Part shown: positions 34,276 to 44,989 of the stretch, in pieces
Numbering within the stretch: the stretch's first letter is position 1
How the letters are laid out: each line of letters opens with the position of its first letter
Source of the DNA: Scilla litardierei
Lineage: Eukaryota > Streptophyta > Magnoliopsida > Asparagales > Asparagaceae
DNA: 64,000 nt
Direction of reading: 5' to 3'
Assembly (NCBI GenBank): GCA_030789695.1
Contig: CM061136.1
Coordinates: 131,168,648-131,232,647 of the forward strand
The notes under the pieces: generated by a model
Told to the model about the DNA's origin: nothing
The model's input: only the letters and a program-made list of their open reading frames with translations
Database searches by the model: none
Position numbers and translations under genes: made by a program

Positions 34276-37200
34276 GTACCCAAGAGAAAGAAGAAGAGCA
34301 ATAAATGTCCTATTAGCTCTAAAGGGAAAGGATGGATTCTTGATAGCGGTTGCTCCAAACACATGACGGGAGATCCCTCTTTGCTCTCCGAAGTGATTAG
34401 CTTCAAGGATGGTGCAACGGTCACTTTTGGATGTAATCAAAAGGGAACCATCATTGGAGTAGGTATCGTTGGTAATCCTTCCAAACCCTTAATTACTAAT
34501 GTTTATCTTGTTAGTGGTTTATGTCACAATCTCATTTCCATTAGTCAACTTTGTGACAAATGTTACAAGGTTAACTTTGGAGAAGGATTGTGTACTATTG
34601 TTGATTGTGATTCAAATGTTTTATTTTCCGGTATTAGGCGTAAAAATATTTATTATTTGAGCTTGCCTAAAACCGTAGAACATTGCTTAGTTGCTAACAC
34701 AAGTGAACAACTATTATGGCATCACCGTTTTGGTCATGTTCACTTCAAGCACTTATATAAGTTAGCTAAGCATGATCTAGTCAAAGGTTTTCCTAAGATT
34801 GCTTTTAATAAGAAAAACTTTTGTGATTCATGTCAAAGAGGTAAACTAAGTAAATCTTCATTTAAGCTTAAAGAAGGGATTACTTCTAAGAGGCCCCTAG
34901 AACTTCTACATCTAGATTTATTTGGGCCAACTAGAACCGCTTCTTTAGGTAATGCTCATTATGGACTAGTTGTCGTTGACGACTTTTCTAGATTTACTTG
35001 GGTTTCATTCTTAACTAATAAGAATGAAGCTCATGAAGAGTTTACCAAATTTGCAAAGAAGATTCAGAATCTTTTAGGATCCACCATTATCACTATTCAT
35101 AGTGATCATGGAGGAGAATTTGAGAATGAGTCTTTTACTAAGTTTTGTGTTGACTCCGGGATAACTCACAACTTTTCCTTTCCTCGTGCACCACCACAAA
35201 ATGGTGTTGTAGAAAGAAAGAATAGGACTCTTATTGAGTGTGCTCGCACTATGTTTCATGATAGTCATTTAGGACTACAATTTTGGGCAGAAGCGGTGCA
35301 CACGGCATGTTATGTGCTCAATAGGATCCTAGTGAGACCCCGAACAAACAAAACTTGTTTTGAGTTGTTTTATGATAAAAAGCCTCAAGTGAAATATTTT
35401 CGTGTTTTTGGTTCAAACTGTTTTATAAAGAACACTTTTGGTAATTTAGACAAATTCGAGCCAAGATCCGATGAAGGAATTTTTGTTGGATATTCCACAC
35501 GTAGCAAAGCCTACCGGATATACAACAAAACTTCCTCAACGATTGAGGAATCACTTCACGTATCTTTTTATGAAGATTTTGATTTTCCTTATGGTGATGA
35601 TGATAATGTAGATATTCTTTGTGATTCTCTTAATAATGTTAAGATTAATGATTCTATTGTTGAGACTAACACTTCTAACGAAGTTGTTGAAGTTGTTCCT
35701 AGTGATCCAGGTTTACCCAAAGCTTACCCGACCGTTCGCAACCATCCCCATAACCAAATTATTGGAGATATTGGTGTGGGTGTTCGAACGAGATCAAGAA
35801 TTGAAGAATTCTCTCATTGTGCATTTGTCTCTACCATTGAGCCAAAGAACATCCAAGAAGCTTGTGAGGATAGCTCTTGGATAGTGGCAATGGAAGAAGA
35901 ACTAATGCAATTCGAGAGAAACGAAGTTTGGGAACTCGTACCTCTTCCAAGTGGTCACCAAGTTATTGGGACCAAATAGATCTTCAAGAACAAGACGGAT
36001 GAAAACGAGGTAATCACACGGAATAAAGTAAGGTTAGTAGCTCAATGCTACCGGCAAGAGGAAGGTATTGATTTCGAAGAATCATTTGTCCCCGTAGCTA
36101 GATTAGAAGCTATTAGGTTGCTTTTATCTTATGCATCTCATAAGAATTTTAAATTATTTCAAATGGATGTTAAAAGTGCATTTTTAAATGGGTTTTTCAA
36201 TGAAGTAGTCTATGTTTCTCAACCTCCCGATTTTATTCATGAAAAATTTCCAAACCATGTTTTCAAACTTAAGAAAGCGTTGTATGGATTGAGACAAGCT
36301 CCTAGAGCTTGGTATGATCGTCTTAAGACCTTTCTTTTGAATTTAGGTTTTAAAATGGGAGAAGTTGATTCTACACTCTTCATTAAAGATTATGAAAATG
36401 ACATTCTTTTGATTCAAGTTTATGTAGACGATATTTTTTTCGGTTCTACTAACTTTAATCTTTGTCAAGAATTTTCCAAGTCTATGAAGGATGAGTTTGA
36501 GATGAGCCACATAGGAGAGCTCACCTACTTCCTTGGATTGCAAATTCGACAAATGGAGAATGACACTTTCATACATCAGACAAAGTACACTGGGGAGCTT
36601 ATTAAGCGATTCAGGATGGAATCGTCTTCGAGCAAAAGGACTCCCATGAGTACTACTACTCATCTACACAAGGATGAAAGCAGAAAAGATGTAGACGTTT
36701 GTCTATATCGAGGTATGATCGGTAGCTTACTTTACTTAACCGCTAGTAGGCCCGATATCATGTTTTCCATAAGTCTTTGTGCTAGATATCAAGCAAGACC
36801 TAAGGAGTCACACTTGATTGCGGTTAAACGAATATTTCGTTATCTCAATCAATCTCTAGATTATGGGTTACTTTACCCTAAGTCTAGCACATATGAGTTA
36901 ATCTCATATAGTGATGCCGACTTTGCCGGATGCAAGTCTGACAGGAAAAGTACTAGTGGCACTTGCCATTTCTTAGGAAATTCCTTAGTTTCTTGGTTTT
37001 CTAAGAAACAGAATTTGGTGTCATTGTCCACGACTGAAGCGGAATATATTGCCGCGGGTCTTGCATGTGCACAAGTTCTTTGGATGAGACACACTCTTAG
37101 TGACTATGGTGTCAATTGTGATACTTGCCCTATCATGGTTGATAATCAAAGTGCTATTTGTCTTTCCAAGAATCCGGTAGACCACTCCCGTACCAAACAC

Positions 37201-37371
37201 ATAGACGTGAGACACCATTTTATAAATGATCATGTAGCTAAGAAGGACATCATCTTAGAGTACATTGAAACCCAAAAACAAATTGCCGATATCTTCACTA
37301 AACCTCTTAAAGAAGATTCATTTGTGAGGTTGCGTGGAGAATTGGAAATTATGGGTGAATCTGAAATCTAG
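34276..37371 (+). pseudogene. pol: Element D pol: protease, integrase, RT, RNase H (one nonsense codon)
   Basis: About 1030 codons in the same frame as the gag tail. Protease: WILDSGCSKHMTG at 34333. GAG-pre-integrase: LLWHHRFGHVH, then CDSCQRGK. Integrase core: Asp in LLHLDLFGP, Asp in IHSDHGGEFE, Glu in GVVERKNRTLIE. The RT begins near 35840 (QEACEDSSWIVAMEEEL). A TAG at 35977 replaces the Trp codon in the conserved GTKW motif. RT then runs open: [21 protein letters not shown], catalytic [10 protein letters not shown]. RNase H keeps [18 protein letters not shown] and MVDNQSAI, ending with [10 protein letters not shown] and ADIFTKPL. Apart from the one stop I see no frameshift, so this is a young, almost intact pol. 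Confidence 0.93.
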
Positions 37372-38194
37372 AAGCTCAAACTTTCTTGTAATAACTCCTT
37401 TTTGAGCTCATATCTTTTTGTTGTCTTTCTTCATGTGCTTTATTATATTATGAGATTAAGAAAGGCAATTGTGACTTATTTGATTTCATGAGTTTTTGAA
37501 ATTGATTGGAGTAATTCGTGTTTCAATGGATTTATTGTTTTTATAATGATTTTACGATGTATTTGTGATTAGAGTATAGGTCCTAGGGTGAGTGTTCTTA
37601 TTCTCTGGAATTCTATCTCATTGTGCACTTTTGGACCAGGACAGACGACTGTCTTTCCTTCGACAGTCGACTGCCCTACTCTATCTCCTCAGTCTGAGAA
37701 TTGGTATCTTTCGCACAACCGACTGATGACTGATTTACAGTCGACTGTTAGTTTAACAGGCGACTGCATTATAGTCATCAGGCGACTGTTGCATCTTTCC
37801 GAGCTTTATCGTTTATAACCTCATCCAGTCGACTGACTTTTGTTCATCAGTCGACTGTCTTCTGTTGTGGCGGTTCAAGTGATTTGGTCCGAGCCATCGA
37901 TTCGTTGATCCAACGGCTCAGATTCATTCCCCAAATTTTATATTCGAGAATGCGCGATCATTTTCCCTCGTCGACTCTCTCTCCTCCGATTCGACCGTTC
38001 GTCTTCCCGCTCGTTTTCCTCTCCAAAACCGATCGATTTCGCTACCAAATCCGTCGATCTCCTCCCTTCGTGCGTCAATTTCGAGTGTCGTTGCCTTCGT
38101 TCTGTCGCTGGACTATGTTTGATCTCTCTATCTCGTGATAACTCCTGTTAGGGTTCGTTCACTTTTGTGTCTTGCCCTAGCTTCGTGTTCGACC
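37372..38194 (+). other. Element D spacer with a second palindrome array and CT-rich leader
   Basis: Noncoding. 37642-37858 repeats the LTR palindromes, including a quartet at 37716/37738/37757/37779 and two pairs, each 22 bp apart. After it comes a CT-rich segment (37960-38130) resembling a plant 5' untranslated region, leading into the extra open frame. Confidence 0.7.
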
Positions 38195-38764
38195 ATGGCT
38201 CTTTTCGATCATTTCTTTCCTAATGTCTCTCTCGATTTCCTCAATGAGCCTGTTCCTTCACCAAAGCCTGATCCGACTCCCTCCTCGCCTCAATCTTCTG
38301 GAGAACCTCTTCCTATCTCTGTCAGTGATCCCATCCCCTCTTCTCAGCACACTGACAAGCCTTCTCGCTCGTCTCAGCCCGTTCCCCGGCTCTGTGATCC
38401 TATCACCGTCCTTGAGAATCTCTCCTATTCCATTGACGAGAAGCTCAATCTTTTATTGGAGCTTCACTACAAATCTCTAATATATCAGGGTTTTCCCATC
38501 CCTACCGAGCTTCAAGCTATGTTTACTACCTCTGAGGACACTGCTCCTGCTTGTGTATCTCCTCCTCCTTGCTTCACACCCAAACCCTTTGTGGTTCAGA
38601 CCTCCGATGCCCAGACTCCACTTCATGTTCCTGCTGAATCATCTGCTGTTCGTGCTTCATCTTCTAAGAGGAAGACTCCTGCCCTTCCTACTCGTCTCTC
38701 TGCTCGGCTTTTGTTCCGATCTTCTGGTCGCCCGTCAGACCCCTCCGTCATTCATATTGACTGA
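38195..38764 (+). CDS. Element D extra open frame (ORF3), 189 aa
   Basis: The ATG at 38195 sits in the context ACCATGG, favourable for initiation. The protein begins MALFDHFFPNVSLDFL, then a Pro/Ser-rich part (about residues 20-70), a Leu-rich part with ITVLENLSYSIDEKLNLLLE (about 73-100), and a Ser/Arg/Lys-rich tail. No clear membrane segment or signal peptide. Its place between pol and the 3' LTR is where some Sireviruses carry an env-like or other extra frame, but I see no env motif. It could be a captured host fragment. The frame is unbroken although gag next door is not. Confidence 0.55.
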   Translation: MALFDHFFPNVSLDFLNEPVPSPKPDPTPSSPQSSGEPLPISVSDPIPSSQHTDKPSRSSQPVPRLCDPITVLENLSYSIDEKLNLLLELHYKSLIYQGFPIPTELQAMFTTSEDTAPACVSPPPCFTPKPFVVQTSDAQTPLHVPAESSAVRASSSKRKTPALPTRLSARLLFRSSGRPSDPSVIHID

Positions 38765-39693
38765 GGCTGCTGCTGCTGTTCTGTTCACTCACCTGAAGAC
38801 CTTGTTTTTATTTTGTGTGGTCTGCTTTTATTTAGGTTGAGTGATTCTGATGATATTTTTTTGGTGTATGATGGATGATGTTGTCAACGACTCCTTTATA
38901 TATGTATGGTGATGTACTTTGATGTCGTCATGATGATGTATTTTTTTGTCTTGATCATGATGTATCTTTTTGGGATGGCCATGTAGATGACCATCCGTTG
39001 ATGTACTCTTTTTATATATCTATATATATGATGTTGCTGCTTATCTTGTGTCACACTATGCTATACTGTATATCTTATCTGTGTGATGTATGATATGTTG
39101 TCTCCATGTATGCTTCACTCTCCTTGATGTGCTTTTGAGACAATATATGAATTTGATATTGGTTAATTCATGCTATCCTTGATGTGATGAATTTGTGGAA
39201 ATTATTTTCATTTCGTATATCTAAAATATTGATATTGGATTTCAATTTCATTACTCACATGTGTATATGATGAGATTTTATGAGTTTTTGATTCGATATA
39301 TCTTTATACTCCTTGATTGTTGTTAGTTCGTATTTAGCACTATTATTCTTGTTGTTATTTGCTCCCACCTTTTTGGATAATGCCATAGGGGGAGAGAAAT
39401 AAACATACAAGATTCATAATGGATATGCTAAGTATGTTCTAATGCTTGAATCTAAGATTTACGTTGCCTTAGATTCTGTGGGAGTAAGATTACAATGAAT
39501 AGGGATTTTATTTCCTAGATTACTTGAATTGAATTCATTCATATCTCACTCATTTGCCTCAACTGTTATGTAGATGCTCTAATATTTGTTGACTAACTTG
39601 ATTGGCATCTATGTGGGGGGAGTAAGTTTTCACTACGCACAATTATTTATCTTTTTGTTTATGTTTGTTTGTCATCATCAAAAAGGGGGAGAA
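38765..39693 (+). other. Element D 3' untranslated region with purine tracts
   Basis: AT-rich with repeated TGATGT and GATGATG words. Purine tracts GGGGGAGAG (39388-39395), GGGGGGAG (39615-39622) and AAAAGGGGGAGAA (39681-39693); the last touches the LTR and is the working one. Confidence 0.7.
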
Positions 39694-41484
39694 TGTTGAG
39701 TATTGAACTTCTCCCTACTTGGTGTTAATGATGAGCAAACATAAATACTTGTGACTAATCCCCTATTTTGCAGTTAATCCATTGCCTAAGCTTATTATGA
39801 AGATCAACTAGCAATGGATGACTCACATACGTCATTGAAGGCAAATGACATGAATTGAATGATCGTAGATTGATGATTGAAGCTCCGTAAAGACTTCAAG
39901 CTTATACGATGGAAAGAAGAGTTTATTCGTCAATGTAATTTTTCTTTTATCTCTTCTAGTATGTAGCTTAGAAGTAGAACTTTGATGGAGCACTCACACA
40001 CATCTACATTCTATCATAAGACATCATTAGACCTTTGTCCTTTGATCCCAATTCAATTCTCTTTTGTTTGTGCTAGGATTGTTTATATCAGCCGACTGCT
40101 TAACAGTTTACAGTCGCCTGTCTCAAAAACAGTCGACTGTGTTTTGTTCTACAGTCGCCTGTTATGCACAGACTATTACAATATGTTTTGGGCCTTCTCT
40201 GATTATTTCGCACAGGCTACTGTTGAACGATTCACAGGCGCCTGTCCTAGTGATAGTCGACTGTGTATTGTAAATCAGTCGCATGTCTCTCCTTGCCCAA
40301 ACTCTGTTTGATTTGAATTCTACGGCCAGTCGACTTATGCTGTATATACAGTCGACTGTCTATTAGATCAGTCGACAGTCTATGCTGCAACAGTCGCCTG
40401 TCTGTAAGTCATTTCTTTGACTCAGCTCTATGGAAATTTCTCTTGTTTTTGACAGTCGTCTGTTTAAGGTTTTACAGTCGCCTGTTCTGATTAACAGTCG
40501 ACTGTATTACTTGAATCAGTCGTCTGTCCTGTATCTTGTGAGATTTCCAGTATTTGTCTAACTTACTCTCCTCTCGGCCAGTCACCTGTCGAAGAAGTTA
40601 CAGTCGCCTGTTGGTTTAACAGACGACTGTCTTTGCTTCATCAGTCGACTGTCCACGTGGTAAGTTACCGTTATGAATTCTCACATACCCTTGCTGAATG
40701 TGCAACAGTCGACTGTCGTGAGTTCAGATTATATCCGTTGAGATTTTTATCACGGATTCCAATTGGGTTTTTGCCTAAACTATTTTGTTGATTTGATAAA
40801 GCTATAAATAGAGCTTCTACTGTTCCATTGGAAGGTGACTCATTCATTGCAAAATCTCTCAAGCTTTCATTTCCAAAGATCAAAGCTCTCAAATCCAAAG
40901 CCCTAAGTATTTCCAAATCTTGTTCTCTTGCTCTCCAACCTAGAACCAACGATTGATGTTCTAGGCAATTGGTGGAGTCAAGAGAAAGGGCTTTCTCCTC
41001 TCTTCCAAGAGAGTTCTTCAACACACATCACACTTCTCCTTCAAGTTCTACTTCAAGGCATAGGTGATTGTAAGTGTTGCTTTCATATTTCATAACTTTC
41101 GTTATTTGAATTATCCTCTAGGTTGTGAGAGTGGTTTTGCTTGCTCCCTGGTTGTGGGAGTTAAGGACATCGATTGTATTCGATTGCACTTGTAGGGTTG
41201 CTACAAGTGGGCTTTAAGGAAACCTCAAGTTAGGGTTCTAACTTGAGTATCCGGTGGTATCCGGGTGGTAGGGACGTAGGATTACCGGGAACAAGTCGGG
41301 AGTTGACTTGGGTAATACGAACCCTTGAAACATCTCTGCGTTTGCGTGTGTTTCTCTTTGGGTCATTTTTCTATTCCGCACTATTTGTTGGATTGCATTT
41401 TATTTGGCTTAAATTCCTTTAAATTTGCATAAACACTATTCAACCCACCCTTCTAGTGTTTTCCCCATAGACATGGTCCTTACA
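39694..41484 (+). repeat. Element D 3' LTR
   Basis: 1791 bp copy of the 5' LTR with scattered substitutions and one palindrome unit fewer. TATA at 40803-40810. Ends CCTTACA, followed by the target duplication. Confidence 0.95.
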
Positions 41485-41587
41485 CTCCATAGGCATGTAA
41501 ACTAAATATGATGTACATGGAGACCAAAGAGGATGTAAGCGCATCCTGATCACTTAGAGTTGGTCAATTAAGGATATCGATAATGTA

Positions 41588-41930
41588 CTAGAAATAACAG
41601 AGAGCAAACTGTTCTTGAATCTGATTGACACTAGTTAACCACCATTGATGAAATAGTCGACTAGCTCTTGACTAATCGACTAGCACATGAACAATAGTCG
41701 ACTAGATACTAGCCGGTGGGCTCAAACGGTAACTTTTTATTAGCCATTTTTGACTGTTTTAAGGGGATTTTAATAATCTGTTTTGACCCAGATTTCATCA
41801 TATAAATAGAGGGTTGTTCATAGTTTAGTCCAAGCTTTAATGATCAATTTTCTTGAGTAACAATTTTTTTCACGTGAAAAAGCTTTTAAGCAAAAACCCT
41901 TTTGAAACCAATAAGATACACAAGCTCAAT
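41588..41930 (+). repeat. Element E, fragment of 5' LTR
   Basis: Aligns with 43021-43325 of the LTR further right. It includes a palindrome quartet on CTAGTCGACTAG-type sites (41632, 41654, 41673, 41695) and a TATAAATA box at 41801-41808. The LTR end, primer site, gag and pol are missing. Confidence 0.75.
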
Positions 41931-42530
41931 GACTAACTCAAGTGGTATCTTATATAAAAAGATAATAACATATTTAATAACATATTTTAATAGGCTCAAG
42001 TTTTTTATCATATGTGTTTCATTGTGGTATCATTAATTGCATATGCATTTATTGAGGGGAGATTGTCCAAATTTTTGTTATAAATATTTTCAGGGGGAGC
42101 ATACTTAATTGTTTTCAGGGGGAGCATACTTAATTGTTTATACAGCGAGTGTATAAATATTTTCAGGGGGAGCATACTTAATTGTTTCTTCATGTGATAT
42201 CATTCTTAGATTCATATCATCTTGGCATCATGTTCATCTAGTCTTCTTTTGCACTCGCTGTATGTGGAAGAGATTTTTGTATATGCCAACGTGGGATATT
42301 ATCAATTTAGCGGGAGAAAGAGTTTTGAATATTGAGTCACTTTGACGTGATATTTGTAAATTCCCATCCTTTTTGATAACGCCAAGAGAGAGAAAAATTG
42401 AGTGATATAAAATATGTCATCAATGCAATATGATAGGGGGAGAATGTTGCTTAGTTCACATGCACTCATTAAATTTTACGATTATCATATTTTATATGAT
42501 ATAAGTTTGTCATTACAAAAAGGTGAAGAA
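41931..42530 (+). other. Element E residual interior with repeated polypurine tracts
   Basis: No coding frame. A unit beginning TTTTCAGGGGGAGCATACTT is present three times within 42085-42187. Another GGGGGAG lies near 42436. The sequence before the LTR reads AAAAAGGTGAAGAA, a weakened purine tract. Confidence 0.75.
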
Positions 42531-43883
42531 TGTTGAATATTGAGTAATCACATGTAAGTTTTGATGATGCGCAAACATATGTATGTGCAAATATACTAAG
42601 ATGATAAGCAAACATGAAAATCAATGATGTGTGAAGTCAACAAAGACAATGGAGTCCAAAGAATCAAGGCAAGATGATGAGCTTCATGTCTACATAAAAC
42701 AATCTTCAAGATAATGTAATCATCTAATTTTTGATGTATTTTTAGTTTTTGTCTTGTTAGATTATTAAAGTCTTTGTTGAAGCTCTCTCACACTCAAAAA
42801 CACTTTAAAAATGTTTTAAAATTATTTTAAAAATTATTTCCTAAGTAATAGAGCCCAATTTTCCTAAATTAAATGCTAACTAGTCGACTAGAACAGGTTC
42901 TAATCAATTGGCTGATTTGGGAAATTACCGGGTCAGAATATCAGGAACCTAGTCGACCATAGTTAGTAGACTAGTCGACTAGTAGATGCACTCTGGTCGA
43001 CTAGCCAATGAACTATGGTCTACTAAATTAACAGAGAGAACAGTCCCCGAATCTAACTGGCACTAGTCGACCACAGTTAATGAACTAATCGATTGGCTCT
43101 TGACTAGTCGACTCGTACATGAACTATAGTTGACTCGTTACTAGCCGTTGGGCTCAAACGATTACTTTTTACTGGCCGTTTTTGACCGTTTTAAGGGTAT
43201 TTTTGTAATCTGTTTTGACCCAGATTTCACCATATATAGGGTAGTTCATGCATTTACTCCAAGCTTTAATGATCAATTTTCTAGAACCAAAAATGTTTTA
43301 AAACTTTTAAGAAAAAACCCTCACTTTTGACCATTGATTTAAAAGTTTCTCTACATCTTTCTTGGCCAATTTTTTGATCTCAAACTGCTTTCATTTTCAA
43401 CACCTTTTGGAGATCAACACTACAACCAAAAAACTTCAACACAAAGAGCTTCAGCTAAAGGCTATAGGCAAAAGTGTATTATACGTATTTCTCAATTTTA
43501 GTGTAAGGTGTTTACTCTCTTGAGGAGAGTTTCTTTTGTCTTCACCGACTTGTGGTCTAAGTGACGTGTTGTAATCTTCGTTCCATTTGAAACATGTTTA
43601 GTGGATTTTGTCCTTGAGAGAACGTGTGGTTGGACATATGGCCAAGTGTGCCTGAACCAGGGTGTTTGTGTTTGTCTCTCTTTATGCATATTGTTTAGTA
43701 CTTATGATTACTTTGCTTTCGCAATACTCTTTGTTTGCAAGTTATTGTTTATTAAGTTTTATTTTGGTAACTCTAATTAATAACTTAGGTATGAAATTTC
43801 TAAGGAATTTTATAATTTGCATCGACACTATTCACCCCCTAGTGATTCTATTTTCCATCTCATGGGATCATACAATGTCAACA
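42531..43883 (+). repeat. Element E 3' LTR, 1353 bp
   Basis: Starts TGTTGA and ends TCAACA. It holds palindromes of the CTAGTCGACTAG type: a run at 42950, 42972, 42994, 43016 (22-bp steps) and a quartet at 43064, 43086, 43105, 43127 (22/19/22). The R-U5 part carries the usual CACCCCC motif near 43830. Confidence 0.8.
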
Positions 43884-44019
43884 TGATTATTCCATGTGAT
43901 AATCATATCAATGATATATAAAAGAAGGATATGGTTAGAATAGCACAGCAAAACATCACATAATCAACCTTACTTTATGTAAAGATTGGAGAACATGCTT
44001 AAAGCAATATCACAAAGCT

Positions 44020-44203
44020 CATTCAAGACCACAAATAGTCCGCAAAGATGATATCCATGTATTGGTGGAGCTAAAACTTCTAGATGAGGTTGCATATAAA
44101 CAACCTCAGATAGATCACCATTTAAAAAGATATTCTTGAATCCCATTTATACATTGGCCACTTCTTGGCAATAACAATAGTGAAAAGAGAATAAATATAT
44201 GTC
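44020..44203 (-). pseudogene. Old copia RT remnant, downstream half
   Basis: Minus-strand reading gives the RT palm motif FLNGDLSEVVYMQPH after AKKWPMYKWDS. The upstream half lies at 51113-51698; G was inserted between them, and the reading of the two halves joins directly across one copy of the duplication ATGTC. Heavily decayed. Confidence 0.75.
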
Positions 44204-44348
44204 TGTTATGAATCAACTACTGGGGGAGGAACCCCCAGACCTTTATTTATAGGCAGGATAGGAGAGTAGAAAGATAAGATACATAGATATGGGCGTACCC
44301 CTAAGATACCTGCAATCCTAACCGACTCTGGTATTTCCATTCACAACA
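44204..44348 (-). repeat. Element G 3' LTR
   Basis: 145 bp. It contains a perfect stem-loop CTGGGGG/CCCCCAG (44220-44226, 44232-44238) and a minus-strand TATA box (44244-44251). The minus-strand purine tract AAGGGGAG lies at 44349-44356. Confidence 0.92.
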
Positions 44349-44989
44349 CTCCCCTTATCCAGCCATAGGTGTGGACTTTGCTCATGAATGCTTTAGGATT
44401 TTGAGCGTAATAGGAGTCTCACATGGGCTGGATACTTCAGGATCCTGAGTTGGTGAGGTTTGCCTCGTTAAAACCTTTAGCTATGAAAAACCATGTGGGA
44501 GAAACCATAGTTAAGGAAAAAGAGTACAAACACTCTTTAACTCCCCCTGATTTGTACAAGTGACTCTGCTCATGAACACTTCTGGATTCTGAGCGTCACA
44601 GAGGAGTGGATACTTCAGGATCCAGGGTTGATGTGATTTGCCTCGTTAAAACCTTTGGCTATGGAAAACCCAGTGGAAAAAACCATAGCTAAGGGAAAAG
44701 AGTACAAATTCCCTCAACTTCCCCTGATCTGTAAAAGCTCTTAGGCTTTCAGATCTCTTAGGCTTATCTCATCACTCCTATTTACAACATTTCAACAATA
44801 TACACAGATTACAAATATTATCACCATTAAGCAGCTGCTGAATCCAGAAACTCTAGAGAGGTATGGTAAGTTTCGTCGCCTCTGATGTGCTCTTCAGACT
44901 ATGTGATCAGCTCCACAATACCAGTCTCTATCCCAGTCATCACTGGGATGTGATGTACCACCAGGCACCCTCAAATACACCATTCGTGT

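Larger units (their letters stand above)
30060..41484 (+). mobile_element. Element D: complete Sirevirus (Ty1/copia), 11.4 kb
   Basis: Bounded by LTRs of 1811 and 1791 bp and flanked by the perfect 5-bp duplication CTCCA (30055-30059, 41485-41489). Order: LTR, primer site, gag, protease-integrase-RT-RNase H, an extra open frame, purine tracts, LTR. The long LTRs, coiled-coil gag, multiplied purine tracts, LTR palindromes and additional 3' frame together point to the Sirevirus lineage. gag is broken; pol has one stop. Confidence 0.96.
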
